Assembly (NCBI GenBank): GCA_038502055.1 | Contig: JAXRKN010000043.1 | Location: 558,001 to 622,000, forward strand | Length of the DNA: 64,000 nt | Direction of reading: 5' to 3' | DNA from: Tanytarsus gracilentus | Taxonomy: Eukaryota; Arthropoda; Insecta; Diptera; Chironomidae | Part shown: in pieces, positions 39,780 to 50,241 of the stretch | How the letters are laid out: each line of letters begins with the position of its first letter | Position numbering within the stretch: position 1 is the stretch's first letter | Translations under genes and position numbers: made by a program | Notes under the pieces: model-generated | The model's input: the letters and a program-made list of their open reading frames with translations, nothing else | Database searches by the model: none | Told to the model about the DNA's origin: nothing

Positions 39780-41233
39780 TTAACATTTGCTCATTATAAT
39801 CTTATAGAAGGCTGTAAAATCTGCACCAATAGAGAAAGAGTAATCGCATTTTGGATTGCCAGAGAAGTTGATAACTTGAGCTTTCTTTAAGTTCCACACA
39901 AATAAATTTTCAACCGAAGAAATTTTATTGTTCGCTGCATAAAATTTGAAATCATTTACCACGGGTGATGGAAGAATATTTGATTTTATTTGCGTCAATT
40001 TGTTATCACTTAAATCGAGATGAGAAAGTCTCAAAAGTTTCTTAAATGATTCGCTCGCAATTGAAGAAATCAAATTTCTGGCGAGTGAAATTTTCGAAAT
40101 ATTTTCGAGTGTCACAAAGTCTCCTCTTTTAATGACACTCAATTGAGAATCTTCAATAATCAAGGTCGTGAGATTTGCGAAGAATTTTCCAATTTCCAAT
40201 GGGAAAAATTTCACAATTTGCGATTTTATCACCAGAACTTTAACATCTGCGTTATTTTTCTTTTCATCGTGTTTTCCTTTCCACTCGATTTTTTGGCCTT
40301 TTGAGTCGTTAATTTCGATTTTGTTGCCAACACAAGAATAACCTTCATTAAGAACATCCTTGAATCTGCATGGATCATCCGTCGGAATTAAATCGTCATT
40401 TTTCTTATCTAACTCTTCAATTTTCTCTTCAAGATTTGATTTTTCACTGTCGCACTGAGAAAGTGTTTCAATCAATGATTGGAGGAGGGAGTTTCGAGCT
40501 GAGTCTGTAGCGCAGTTTGTGTTAAGATCAGTATTTAAATCATCTATCTCAGTTGTAGATTTTGCGTTCTTTCCAAAAGTTCCACAAGTTCCAGCGAGTC
40601 TCAAATCAGACAAACTTCCTTGCTTAAAACTATCATTGTCAATAAAAGTGATTTTATTGCCTTGAAGGTCGATCAGTTTGATAGCTGTATTAGCTTCGAA
40701 GGTTTCGCTTGTAATATACTGAAGTTTCGAATTCTTTAAACCAAAATAGAGAAGTGCCATTCCAAATGGCTCCAAATCTGATTTGACTAAAGTCGAGATT
40801 GAAGAATTGTCGATTAAAATTCCTTCAAATGTGATAAAAACTCCAACGGGTGTAGCAGTTGAAATATAAATTCCTGTTGGAAATTTATAAATTTCCCGAT
40901 CAATAATTGTGATCAAAGTTACAATTTTTGAAAGAGTAGGTGGATTAGCTCCCACAATATTTCTTCTTTCAGTTCCAAAATCGCTTTGTACATCACATGT
41001 GAGTTTGTCTTTTGTGCCGATTTGGGTCCAGGTATCGTCGTGAAAATCATAAACACATGTGATGTTAATATCGCTTGTGGAAATTATTGATGCGATGTTG
41101 AATGTGAAGAAGAAAACTAGAAAAATTCTGAAAAATTATAAAAATAAGAAGTTTTAAATTTTGTCTGAAATTTTTAAAACATCCTAAAAATAGATACTCA
41201 AAATTGCATCGCAACTTACACAATTTTTCTCAT
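39780..41233 (-). CDS. Secreted two-lobed LRR protein, copy A
   Basis: Two exons: 41233-41220 and 41127-39780 (1362 nt, 453 aa). The small first exon (MRKI plus two bases) and the intron are supported by GTAAGTTG/TTTTCAG and by the resulting signal peptide MRKIVIFLVFFFTFNIASI. Two leucine-rich-repeat lobes follow. The N-lobe runs to about residue 210. A predicted coiled coil (~214-251, LLQSLIETLSQCDSEKSNL) separates it from the C-lobe, which starts CRFKD...YSC, has LRRs such as LSHLDLSDNKLTQI and ends with a Cys cap. It is secreted; function unknown. LRR plus coiled coil recalls mosquito LRIM/APL1 immune proteins, but here the coil lies between two lobes and orthology is not claimed. A minus-strand AATAAA is at 39702-39697. 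Confidence 0.82.
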
Positions 41234-41289
41234 TCTTGAGCTTCTTCTCTAAACTTTTTAACTGTCAACTCAACTGAAAGAATCCGAAC

Positions 41290-41324
41290 TGAAATATTTC
41301 TGAATGACATCTCCATCATTTATA
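41290..41324 (-). promoter_or_regulatory. TATA box and initiator of LRR-A
   Basis: On the minus strand TATAAATG starts at 41324 and an initiator-like TTTCAGTTCG lies with its A at 41290, 34 bases downstream. The start codon is 57 bases further on. The same pair with the same spacing is kept in the duplicate. Confidence 0.6.
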
Positions 41325-41519
41325 CCTTAAACATTTTTATTGCTCTGGTTTTTTTATTTCTTTGCATAAAATGATAAAGAAAAATGTGTGAGCCAAAATT
41401 TAGAGGTGACTTTTATAATTTTCAGAAAAACAGAGATAAAGAATTCTAATTGTGCGTGAAGGTTAGAGATAAAAGAGTTGTTGAGGACAAAATAAAACAG
41501 AATTGTCTGAGCGCTAAAT

Positions 41520-42007
41520 TATTTCATTAAAGTTATCACGTGAAATTTGATGGTGATACTTTTGCGAGTTATGTTTTGGCTATTTTCATCAGATAAAGTT
41601 TTTTCTCCGATATATTTGTTAAATGTATTTAAATAGGCTAATTCTAAAGATGATGGCAAAAAACAAGGATCAGTAACCGTTAAACCACCAATAAAAGCTA
41701 TAAGAGCAGCGTTAGCGTCACCAGTACTAGTTTTTTCATAAAGACCAATATATGTACATAAAATGATAAAAGGTCACTCAAATCTAACACTTTCAATTCT
41801 GTCGGTCCAGTAAAAGTAGTTTTAGCGAAATAACTTATGGGATTGTTTGAGAAATCTCTAAAGCTTTTAATTCTTTCAACAAATTTTTTCCTAAGAACAT
41901 GATGTTCGTGTTTTTTACAGTCGTATATTTTAGAGTTATAATATGATTATGATTCAAATTTTTGAAAATTTCCCCAAGATCGATTTTACTATTAAATATT
42001 TATGTAA
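41520..42007 (-). pseudogene. Truncated, decayed copy of LRR gene B
   Basis: Matches gene B (45614-47390) in the same order and orientation. It has the 3' flank (TTAAAGTTATCA), a short piece around CACGTGAAATTTGATGG, then the stretch equivalent to 46655-47000 and fragments up to about 47150. It lacks ~0.79 kb of the C-lobe and ~0.34 kb covering the Thr-rich linker. It has an 8 bp frame-breaking insertion (ACATAAAATGATAAAAGG versus ACATAAAAGG) and further small losses. The N-terminal ~85 codons and start are missing because the duplicated block ends there. It cannot encode a full protein. Confidence 0.85.
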
Positions 42008-42030
42008 AAAAACTAAATTATAATTTTTTT

Positions 42031-43551
42031 TTTGGAGTTTTATCCGGACAGTAGTCCGAATACCATCGCGATTTTAACACTCGTCAAATAAATATTAATT
42101 TAACCAGTTTTTTGTATGTTTTTCATCGTTAATTTATTTTAAATGTGTTTATAAGTGTTCCATCTTCAAATATAACATAAAGTGTCATCGATTAATTGCG
42201 TAAGGAAGTGAAAATGAGTGATAATTTTTCATTGTGAAATCAAATTCTTAGAATTTCACTTTCCATATTTTTTTTTTCTCTCGCTCATTCTCACTTCGGA
42301 GAGTAACTCTCTCCAAATATTTTCTTCATCAGTATCATGAAGATTTTTATTTTTATATTACCTAATTTAATTTTTTTAAATCATTCGGTTAAAAAGTTGA
42401 TAGAGAAAATTTAATTAACTTAACCAGGGGAAAATAAGCGCATTCGGGTGGTTTTTTTTGTATAAAAATTATATTTTTGAATTGTTTGGAATAGAGACAG
42501 GGAGTCAGTCAGAAAGTTGATAGTGAAAACTTAATTAACTTAAACAGGGGGAAATAAGCGCATTTGGATTGTTTTTCGCAACAATGAATTTTTAGTTGTT
42601 TTTATAACCTGAATTTTCTACATGTTTAAAGTTTCATTTTTTTTCTGAGAAATTTCAAAATTCTTGCAATCACTCTTCAAACAAGAAATAATTATTCAAA
42701 AACTTAATTAACTTCAATAGGGGGAAATAAGCGCATTCGAATGGTTTTTTGTTAACATTACATTTTTGAGTTGTTCTCTATAATGGAAACGTAGGAAAGA
42801 GTTGATAGAAAAATTTAATTAACTTGAACAGGGGGAAATATGGGGTTTTACATAAATGATGTTTTTTACTTTATATTTGAATTTGAATCAAGTCAATGAC
42901 ATTTTGATATCGTATTCGTTGGTATCCAACAAAACCAACTGTTAATCTTAGTGACCAGTTGAGGAAGGAAGTAGTGAGTACTTACGGACGAACTTGAATG
43001 ACCTGTACATCCCATGCTAATCGACTAGATTAGATGGAGAAGGTAGATGATAAACCAAACTTTTATACAATTGGTTTGACTTTGTACTTTATAAATTTAT
43101 GTTTTATGTTTTATGTTTGTTTGTATTGTAATGTGGGTGGGCCAGTTCCTAACAGCTTGTCAGGGCTGAGGAAGGTTGTAGTGGCGGTAACTTTATAACT
43201 AACCCACAATTGTGATTAGTTGGAAACACTCTATGAGTGATCACAAGACTGTTCATAATGAAAATTTTACGGCATGGATCACGGCGTCATGTTTGGTTTG
43301 TTCCCTTGACGTTCCATGTCGACTAACACTAAAAACTCTGAGTGGGGTAATTCGATCGCTAGTGCGTCTTTCTCAAGACGTGTGTTGCAGCTCCCGAGGT
43401 GGACGTTCTCCGAGGAGACGTTCATTGTTGAGGGGGAAAAAAGGGGTATTTAAACTCTATTCTTAAGAGAAATCTTAAGAGTTCTGCATGGTTTGCGTCT
43501 TCTTGGTAACACCAACGCGCTACCACTCAGTTATCAATCAATCAATCAATC
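42031..43551 (+). mobile_element. Retroposon insertion (LINE-like or non-autonomous) with (TCAA)n tail
   Basis: The block is flanked by a 23 bp direct repeat containing AACTAAATTATAATTT (42008-42030 and 43552-43574). The uninterrupted equivalent of this site is at 39558. It ends with ATCAATCAATCAATCAA, a simple 3' tail typical of target-primed retrotransposons. A small hairpin (CGGAC-AGTA-GTCCG) lies near the left end, and an internal four-copy repeat is present. No reverse transcriptase frame is present, so it is 5'-truncated or non-autonomous. The clade is not identified. Confidence 0.75.
42395..42845 (+). repeat. Internal repeat of the retroposon, four copies
   Basis: AGTTGATAG followed by TTAATTAACTT and then CAGGGGGAAATAAGCGCATT occurs at about 42395, 42515, 42701 (start degenerate) and 42799 (end degenerate). 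Copies 1-2 and copies 3-4 are each spaced about 100-120 bp apart. Confidence 0.8.
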
Positions 43552-43774
43552 AAAAACTAAATTATAATTTTTTTCTTCTTTTTCGTGGAATTTATTTAAA
43601 CTCGAGATAAGTTAAGTAGAGTAAAAATAGAGGAGGAAAATTATTTCAGCCTTTTTTGAACTAATTACGATCGACGTTATTTTTAAAGTTTTTTATTTCC
43701 TCATCAATAAAAAATATTTTACAATAAATTTTCCCGCCACCATTTCTGATATTTTCACCAGTTAATTAACTTTT

Positions 43775-45210
43775 TTAACATTTGCTCATTATAATCTTAT
43801 AAAAAGCTGTAAAATCTGCACCAATAGAGAAAGAGTAATCGCATTTTGGATTGCCAGAGAAGTTGATAACTTGAGCTTTCTTCAATTCCCACACAAATAA
43901 ATTTTCTACCGAAGAAATTTTATTGTTCGCTGCATAAAATTTGAAACCGTTTACCACGGGTGATGGAAGAATATTTGATTTTATTTGCGTCAATTTGTTA
44001 TCACTTAAATCGAGATGAGAAAGTCTCAAAAGTTTCTTAAATGATTCGCTCGCAATTGAAGAAATCAAATTTCTGGCGAGTGAAATTTTCGAAATATTTT
44101 CGAGTGTCACAAAGTCTCCTCTTTTAATGACACTCAATTGAGAATCTTCAATAATCAAGGTCGTGAGATTTGCGAAGAATTTTCCAATTTCCAATGGGAA
44201 AAATTTCACAATTTGCGATTTTATCACCAGAACTTTAACATCTGCGTTATTTTTCTTTTCATCATGTTTTCCTTTCCACTCGATTTTTTGGTCCTTTGAG
44301 TCGTTAATTTCGATTTTGTTGCCAACACAAGAATAACCTTCATTAAGAACATCCTTGAATCTGCATGGATCATCCGTCGGAATTAAATCGTCATTTTTCT
44401 TATCTAACTCTTCAATTTTCTCTTCAAGATTTGATTTTTCACTGTCGCACTGAGTAAGGGTTTCAATCAATGATTGGAGGAGGGAATTTCGAGCTGAGTC
44501 TGTAGCGCAGTTTGTGTTAAGATCAGCATTTAAGGTAACTACATCAGCTGCAATATTTACGTTCTTTCCAAAAGTTCCACAAATTCCAAGGAGTCTCAAA
44601 GCAGACAAACTTCCTTGCTTAAAACTATCATTGTCAATAAAAGTGATTTTATTGCCTTGAAGGTCGATCAGTTTGATAGCAGGATTAGCTTCGAAGGTAT
44701 CGCTTGTAATATACTGAAGTTTCGAATTCTTTAAACCAAAATAGATAAGTTTCACTCCAAATGGCTCTAAATCTGATTTGACTAAAGTCGAGATTGAAGA
44801 ATTGTCGATTAAAATTCCTTCAAATGTGATAAAAACTCCAACGGGTGTAGCAGTTGAAATATAAATTCCTGTTGGAAATTTATAAATTTCCCGATCAATT
44901 ATTGTGATCAAAGTTACAATTTTTGAAAGAGTAGGTGGATTTGCTCCCACAATATTTCTTCTCTCAGTTCCAAAATTGCTTTTTACATCACATGTGAGTT
45001 TGTCTTTTGTGCCGATTTGGGTCCAGGTATCGTCGTGAAAATCATAAACACATGTGATTTTAATATCGCTTGTGGAAATTATTGATGCGATGTTGAATGT
45101 GAAGAAGAAAACTAGAAAAATTCTGAAAAATTATAAAAATAAGAAGTTTTAAATTTAGTCTGAAATTTTTAATCTAAAAATTGCATCTCAACTTACACAA
45201 CTTTTATCAT
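43775..45210 (-). CDS. Secreted two-lobed LRR protein, copy A'
   Basis: Two exons: 45210-45197 and 45122-43775 (453 aa), the same structure as copy A. Exon 1 encodes MIKV instead of MRKI and gives an equally hydrophobic signal peptide. Over the 391 C-terminal residues I count 22 differences from copy A. Eighteen lie between residues 128 and 204, with ten in one block of twelve (KNVNIAADVVTLNADLN versus KNAKSTTEIDDLNTDLN). The coiled coil and C-lobe are almost unchanged. The gene is intact, secreted and of unknown function. The retroposon lies downstream of its 3' end. Confidence 0.82.
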
Positions 45211-45266
45211 TTTTAAGCTTCTTCTCTAAACTTTTTAACTGTCAACTCAATTGAAAGAATCCAAAC

Positions 45267-45301
45267 TGAAATATTTCTGAATGACAACTGCATCATTTAT
45301 A
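45267..45301 (-). promoter_or_regulatory. TATA box and initiator of LRR-A'
   Basis: TATAAATG on the minus strand starts at 45301. The initiator-like TTTCAGTTTG has its A at 45267. Motifs and spacing match those of copy A, while neighbouring bases have changed. Confidence 0.6.
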
Positions 45302-45613
45302 CCTTAAATATTTTTATTCTTGTATTTTATTTCTTTGCATAAAATGATAAAGAAAAATGTGTGAGCGAAAATTTAAAGGTGACTTTTAAAAATTTCAGAA
45401 AAACAGAGATAAAGAAGCTCACGACTTTCTTAAGGTTAGAGATAAAAAAATTGTCGACGACAAAATAAAACAGAATTGTCTGAGTGTCAAATTATTTTAT
45501 TAAAGTTATCAGTTGAATTTGTAAAATTACATAAAAACTTTTTATTCCTGAAATGTTTTATAATTTTTATCCCATCACCTCAAAAATATTTAGCAAATCA
45601 AAAAAGTAATTTT

Positions 45614-47484
45614 TTAGGAGCATTTGGCTACGACCTGATTGTAAAAACTTTTAAATGATGGCGTTAAAGTTTTGTTGAATTTCAAGTCACCGCATCCTGT
45701 TCCATGCAAATCAATAAATTCAGCTTTACTGAGTCTCCAGATCATCAAAATGTCGACACTTCCCAATTGAAGATTTGAATCGGCATAAAAATGTTTAATT
45801 TTGTTCGTTGCTGGTATCATGTCGTATCTAAATGATGAAAATTTGTTATCACCCAAGTCCAAGTGAATTAAATCCTTTAACGTTTCAAATGCTCGCGATG
45901 GGAAAGTTGCAATTTTATTTCCACGTAAATTTAGATACTCTAAACCCTCTAAAATGCTGAAAGCTCCACTTTCGATTGATGAAATATCATTTCCGACTAT
46001 TGAAAGTTTTTTCAAATTGTCTAGAGTCTTAAAATCATTTTTCTTCAATTTTTGCAATCCAGAGGACTCGACAATTAGATTTTCGAGATTTTTGAATGAT
46101 TTTCCAATTTCGAGAGGCATCAGTTGAGCAACTTGAGATTTTATTTGAAGTGAAATAACTTGGTCATTCGAATTTTTATCAGCATGTCTTCCGACCCATG
46201 AAATTTTTTGTGCACTCAAACTTGAATCAGATTTAATTGAAATTTTCATAGCTAAACACTCATAGCCATTTTCAGATGTTCTAAATCTGCACGTGAAATT
46301 TGATGGTGACACTTTTTCAATTTCGTTATAAAGTTCTTCAACTTCCTTTTTTAAGTCATCTCTCTCAGCAACGCAAACCTCCGTGTAATTAAAGAATTTA
46401 TTTTTCTCTATCACCATAAGATTCAATCGAGTTTCACAGTCCTCTGGCGAAAGTGTTGTGGAAAGAGTAGTAGTTTCTACTGTTGGGGTCGTTGGACCAT
46501 TGGTGACCGTTGTTGCTTCTGATTTAGTTGTTGTGCAATCACAAACGAAGGAAGTTGAAGTTGTTGTTACTGGATTTGTGGTTGTTGAAGTTGTTACTGG
46601 ATTTTTGGTTGGTTCATCTGATAAACATGATTCCAATTCCTCTTCACAAGTTGCGAGATTTTGGCTGTTTTCATAAGATGAAGTTTTTTCTCCGATATAT
46701 TTGTTAAAGGTATTTAAATAGACTAATTCTAAAGATGATGGCAAAAGACAAGGATCTGCAGAACTTGCCAATCCAGTAATAAATGCATTGAGATCACTTG
46801 CACCAGTACCAGTTTTTTCGTAAAGACCACTAGATGTACATAAAAGGTCACTCAAATTCAACACTTTCAATTCTGTCGGTCCATTAAAAGTAGTTTTAGC
46901 GAAATAACTTATGGGATTATTTGAGAAATCTACAAACTTTAAAGCTGCTAAACCGTTCAACAATTTTTCTCCTAAGAACATGATGTTCGTGGTCTTTACA
47001 GTCAAGTATTCTAAAGTTGAAGCATATGATATTAAATCTTTATCTTGCAAGATTTCAAGATTTGTTTCCTCAATGTAAATTCCCTTCAGATTTTTAAAAG
47101 TTTCCCCAAGATTTTCGGGAAACATGATGAAATCGATCGACTTTACTATTAAAACCTCAACGAGATCATCGGTCTTAGTTCCAATATGTTGTCCTTTGAC
47201 TCCGGTAACTGCTACTTCTGAATTAATTTCAGTGAGTAATGTGCATGTGTAGAATTGGCCTGTAGGAATTGGATTGAGTGTCGTTGCGGAAAATGGTAAA
47301 TCTAAATTTTCGAATTTGCACTCAATTTCTTTTTCAATCGCTGATGTTAAGCCATTTAAAATCATTACGATGAAAAACAGACCAAAAAGTCTAAATTAAA
47401 TTTTAGAAAATAAATTTAAAATTTAGTGAGCAACTAATTCAATTTCATTTAATCTTTTCACCTTAAGTTTCCGTTTCTTCCCAT
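45614..47484 (-). CDS. Secreted two-lobed LRR protein B with Thr-rich linker
   Basis: Exon 2 (47390-45614) is secure. The proposed exon 1 (47484-47462, MGRNGNL) joins it in frame through a GTGAAAAG donor and gives a signal peptide running into LFGLFFIVMILNGLTSA; total 599 aa. An in-frame ATG at 47365 is an alternative start. The architecture parallels LRR-A: N-lobe with LRRs (residues ~40-240), a linker, and a C-lobe starting CRFRTSENGYEC with about five LRRs (LEYLNLRGNKIATF, LIHLDLGDNKFSSF) and a Cys end. In B the linker is a Thr/Ser-rich, mucin-like stretch (~268-323) followed by a short helical segment. The phase-2 intron in the signal peptide matches LRR-A. Secreted, probably O-glycosylated; function unknown. 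Confidence 0.75.
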
Positions 47485-48464
47485 TTTTTACAACTTCAAT
47501 ATTATTCCACGGCAGATCCTCGAAACTTACTAATTCCTCCTGACTAATTTTTATGATTATATAGAGTTTTAAATTAAATAGAAAATAAATCAAGATCAAA
47601 TTTTTATCTCAAAATGTTATATTTTAAATTTAAACTAGAGGTTGTCTACAATGATAAGACTTGCGGTGAAAATTACCTTGTAATTTGTCAAAAACAAAAG
47701 ATAATTTTAAAAGTTTATTACGTCATTGTTTAATAATTTCTAATAGATTTTCTAAGACATTTAAGGTGAAATTTAGCAAAGTTTTATGATCAGGGCGGAA
47801 AAGCATAATCCTATAGTTTGATGGAAAATGAACATTTGAGTAAAAGTTACAAAAATATGGCTGCAACTTTATGAACATTAAACTGAAATTTCTATGAAAA
47901 ATTAAAAGTCATCTTGGACAAATGTGTATTTTTTGCTTCAACTTTGAAAAAAAAATTCAGTTCATCACAGCTCCTGGAATTTGAAAATTCATTTAAAATC
48001 AAACAAAATTAAACTCTTCCAACTTATTTTTCATTTTTTATTGTAAAAAATTACAATTATCACGTACATTCCCTCCCGAAAGAAATATTAGTACGAATTT
48101 TAAATTTGTGAGAGCAGCGCACATGTGATCCTGCCTGAATTTTATGCACTGCAATCAGAAATTTAATTTATTTCGAAAATTAAAATTTCCCTTTGATCAA
48201 ATTTTTTTTGGCAGTGGAACAAAAATTGCCTCTGATCAAAAGACATTAAGATTATAAATCTAGTGATGATTTTCGTACAGACTCTAATGGTAAATCTCTA
48301 GCTGCTAAATCATTCTCACTGGGCTTTCAAGTATAACATCAAAAACTATATTTACTTACTATTGTGTACTTTCGACAAGATGTGTTAAATGCAAAAAACT
48401 TAAACTTTAAGGTATTATTATCGACTTTTTGTTTAGAAGCTATTATGGGCGATCTCTTTACTCT
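47485..48464. other. Intergenic: LRR-B promoter side and Hsp60 3' end
   Basis: About 1 kb of AT-rich DNA between two minus-strand genes. It must contain the promoter of LRR-B and the 3' UTR of Hsp60. A TATATAATC on the minus strand near 47570 may serve LRR-B, but no well-placed initiator was found. No gene is seen. Confidence 0.45.
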
Positions 48465-50241
48465 TTACATCATGCCTCCCATGCCTCCCATTCCACCCAT
48501 GCCGCCCATTCCTCCCATACCGCCCATCGGACCTGCAGATTCTTCCTTTGGAATTTCACATACGACACATTCGGCCGTGGTTAAAAGAGATGCAACACCA
48601 GCAGCATCTGTGAGGGCTGTACGAACGACCTAGAGAAAAGGAAATTATTAAAAAATATATTTTATTAAATTATCAAAGTTAACTCACTTTAGTTGGATCA
48701 ATAATTCCCTTTTCGAACATATTCACATATTCGTTGTTCAATGCATCGTACCCGAAATCTCCAGTATTTTCTTCTACTTTAGCGACCACAACAGATCCAT
48801 CGACACCGGTGTTTTTGGCAATTTGATAGCATGGCATACGGAGAGCTTTCTTTACAATTTCAATTCCAATGTTTTGATCTTCGTTCTGTCCCTTAAGATT
48901 GGCGAGAGCAGGAATGCAACGAAGGAGAGCGGTACCACCTCCAGCAACAATACCTTCTTCAACGGCAGCTCTTGTTGCGCAAAGGGCATCATTCACACGG
49001 TCTTTTTTCTCATTTACTTCAACCTCACTCGATCCACCGACTTTCAGGAGGGCTACGCCTGATGATAATCTAGCTAATCTCTCTTGGAGTTTCTCCTTCT
49101 CATATTCCGATGTTGTTTCGGCAATTTGCTCGCGAATTTGTTCTGCACGAGCATCAACATTCTTCTTATCACCTTTGCCCTTAAGCAAGAGTGTATCGTC
49201 TTTTGTAATCACCACCTCACCGACCTGACCAAAGTCTGACAATTGAATGTCTTCTACTTTAATCAAATTTGCATCATCGCCAAAGACAATTCCGCCAGTT
49301 GCAATTGCCATATCGGCGAGTGTCGATTTACGATTGTCACCGAAGCCTGGAGCTTTCACGGCGGCAACTTGGAGGCCAATTTTCAAGCGATTAACAACCA
49401 AAGTTGAAAGAGCCTCTCCATCAATATCCTCAGCGATAATAATCAATGGTTTTCTCTGTTGATTTGCCATCTCGAGAGCTGGGATGATGCTCTGAACGCT
49501 TGAGATTTTCTTCTCGGACAATAAGAGCAAGGCATCTTGGAATTCAACTTTAGCACCTTTCGATGAGTTGATAAAATAAGGTGAGATGTATCCACGATCG
49601 AATTTCATGCCCTCAATAATTTCTAACTCATCGATGAGGGTCTTTCCGTCTTTGACTGTAATAACGCCATCCTTGCCAACTTTCTTCATTGCGTCACTAA
49701 TTAAATTTCCAATTGCACTATCGCCATTAGCTGAAATGGTTGCGACTTGAGCAATTTCATCGGGTGATGTGACTGCCCTCGATAAAGTCTTTAATTGTGC
49801 TTTTACAGTGTCAACGGCAATCATAACGCCGCGACGAATTTCAATTGGATTAGCTCCTTTTGATATTTTCTCGAATCCTTCCTTGGCAATGGCTCTTGCG
49901 AGAACTGTTGCTGTTGTTGTTCCATCACCGGCCTCCTCGTTTGTGTTGTTAGCGACATCCTGAACTAATTTAGCTCCAATATTTTGGAATTTATCCTTAA
50001 GTTCAATTCCTTTTGCGACGGTAACACCATCCTTTGTAATTTTTGGTGATCCCCAAGATTGCTCGAGAATGACATTACGTCCTTTTGGACCCATTGTCAC
50101 GGCAACAGCGTCAGCGAGGATGTCAACTCCTTGAAGCATAATTGCACGGACATCGGCACCGAATTTGACATCCTTAGCGTATGAGCGGAGGGCGAGTTGA
50201 CGAGCAATTGCTGGACGTAAAAGCGTTGGAAGTCGATACAT
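48465..50241 (-). CDS. Hsp60: 60 kDa mitochondrial chaperonin (Hsp60)
   Basis: Folds imported proteins in the mitochondrial matrix as a double heptameric ring with Hsp10, driven by ATP. Two coding exons: 50241-48688 and 48629-48465 (572 aa, the usual length). The 58 bp intron is phase 0. I start at MYRLPTLLRP because a 3' splice site (CTTTTTAG) lies two bases before it; upstream in-frame codons are intronic. Residues ~1-26 form a basic, Arg-rich mitochondrial presequence ending near RSYA. Family motifs: VTMGPKGRNV, DGVTVAK, the ATP-site GDGTTTATVLARAI, VAAVKAPGFGDNRK, AAVEEGIVAGGGTALLR and the C-terminal (GGM)n tail. Near-identical to Drosophila Hsp60A as I recall it. A non-coding 5' exon probably ends at 50532 (donor GTAAGTTC). 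Confidence 0.97.

Larger units (their letters stand above)
39557..42030 (-). repeat. Tandem duplication, unit 1 (LRR-A plus truncated B pseudogene)
   Basis: From AACTAAATTATAATTTTTTC at about 39560 the sequence is repeated in the same orientation from 43553. Unit 1 includes gene A, its promoter and a decayed piece of gene B. LRR-A and LRR-A' are exactly 3995 bp apart at every matched landmark: stop codon, exon 2 start and intron. Confidence 0.85.

Noticed and set aside
43212..43466. 84-codon frame in the retroposon
   Set aside because: No reverse transcriptase or other domain; lies in what looks like a 3' UTR.
43505..43535. A-box-like block on the minus strand at the retroposon's 3' end
   Set aside because: Resembles the start of a tRNA (AACTGAGTGGTAGCGC), but no B-box follows; the (TCAA)n tail argues for the plus orientation.
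46458..46676. Plus-strand Val-rich frame
   Set aside because: Antisense of the Thr-rich linker of LRR-B.
47363..47365. ATG at 47365 as sole start of LRR-B
   Set aside because: Possible, but it cuts into a longer hydrophobic signal peptide that continues upstream through a splice site at the position used by LRR-A.
48364..48633. Plus-strand frame with (PPIPPM)n repeats
   Set aside because: It is the antisense of the GGM-rich last exon of Hsp60.
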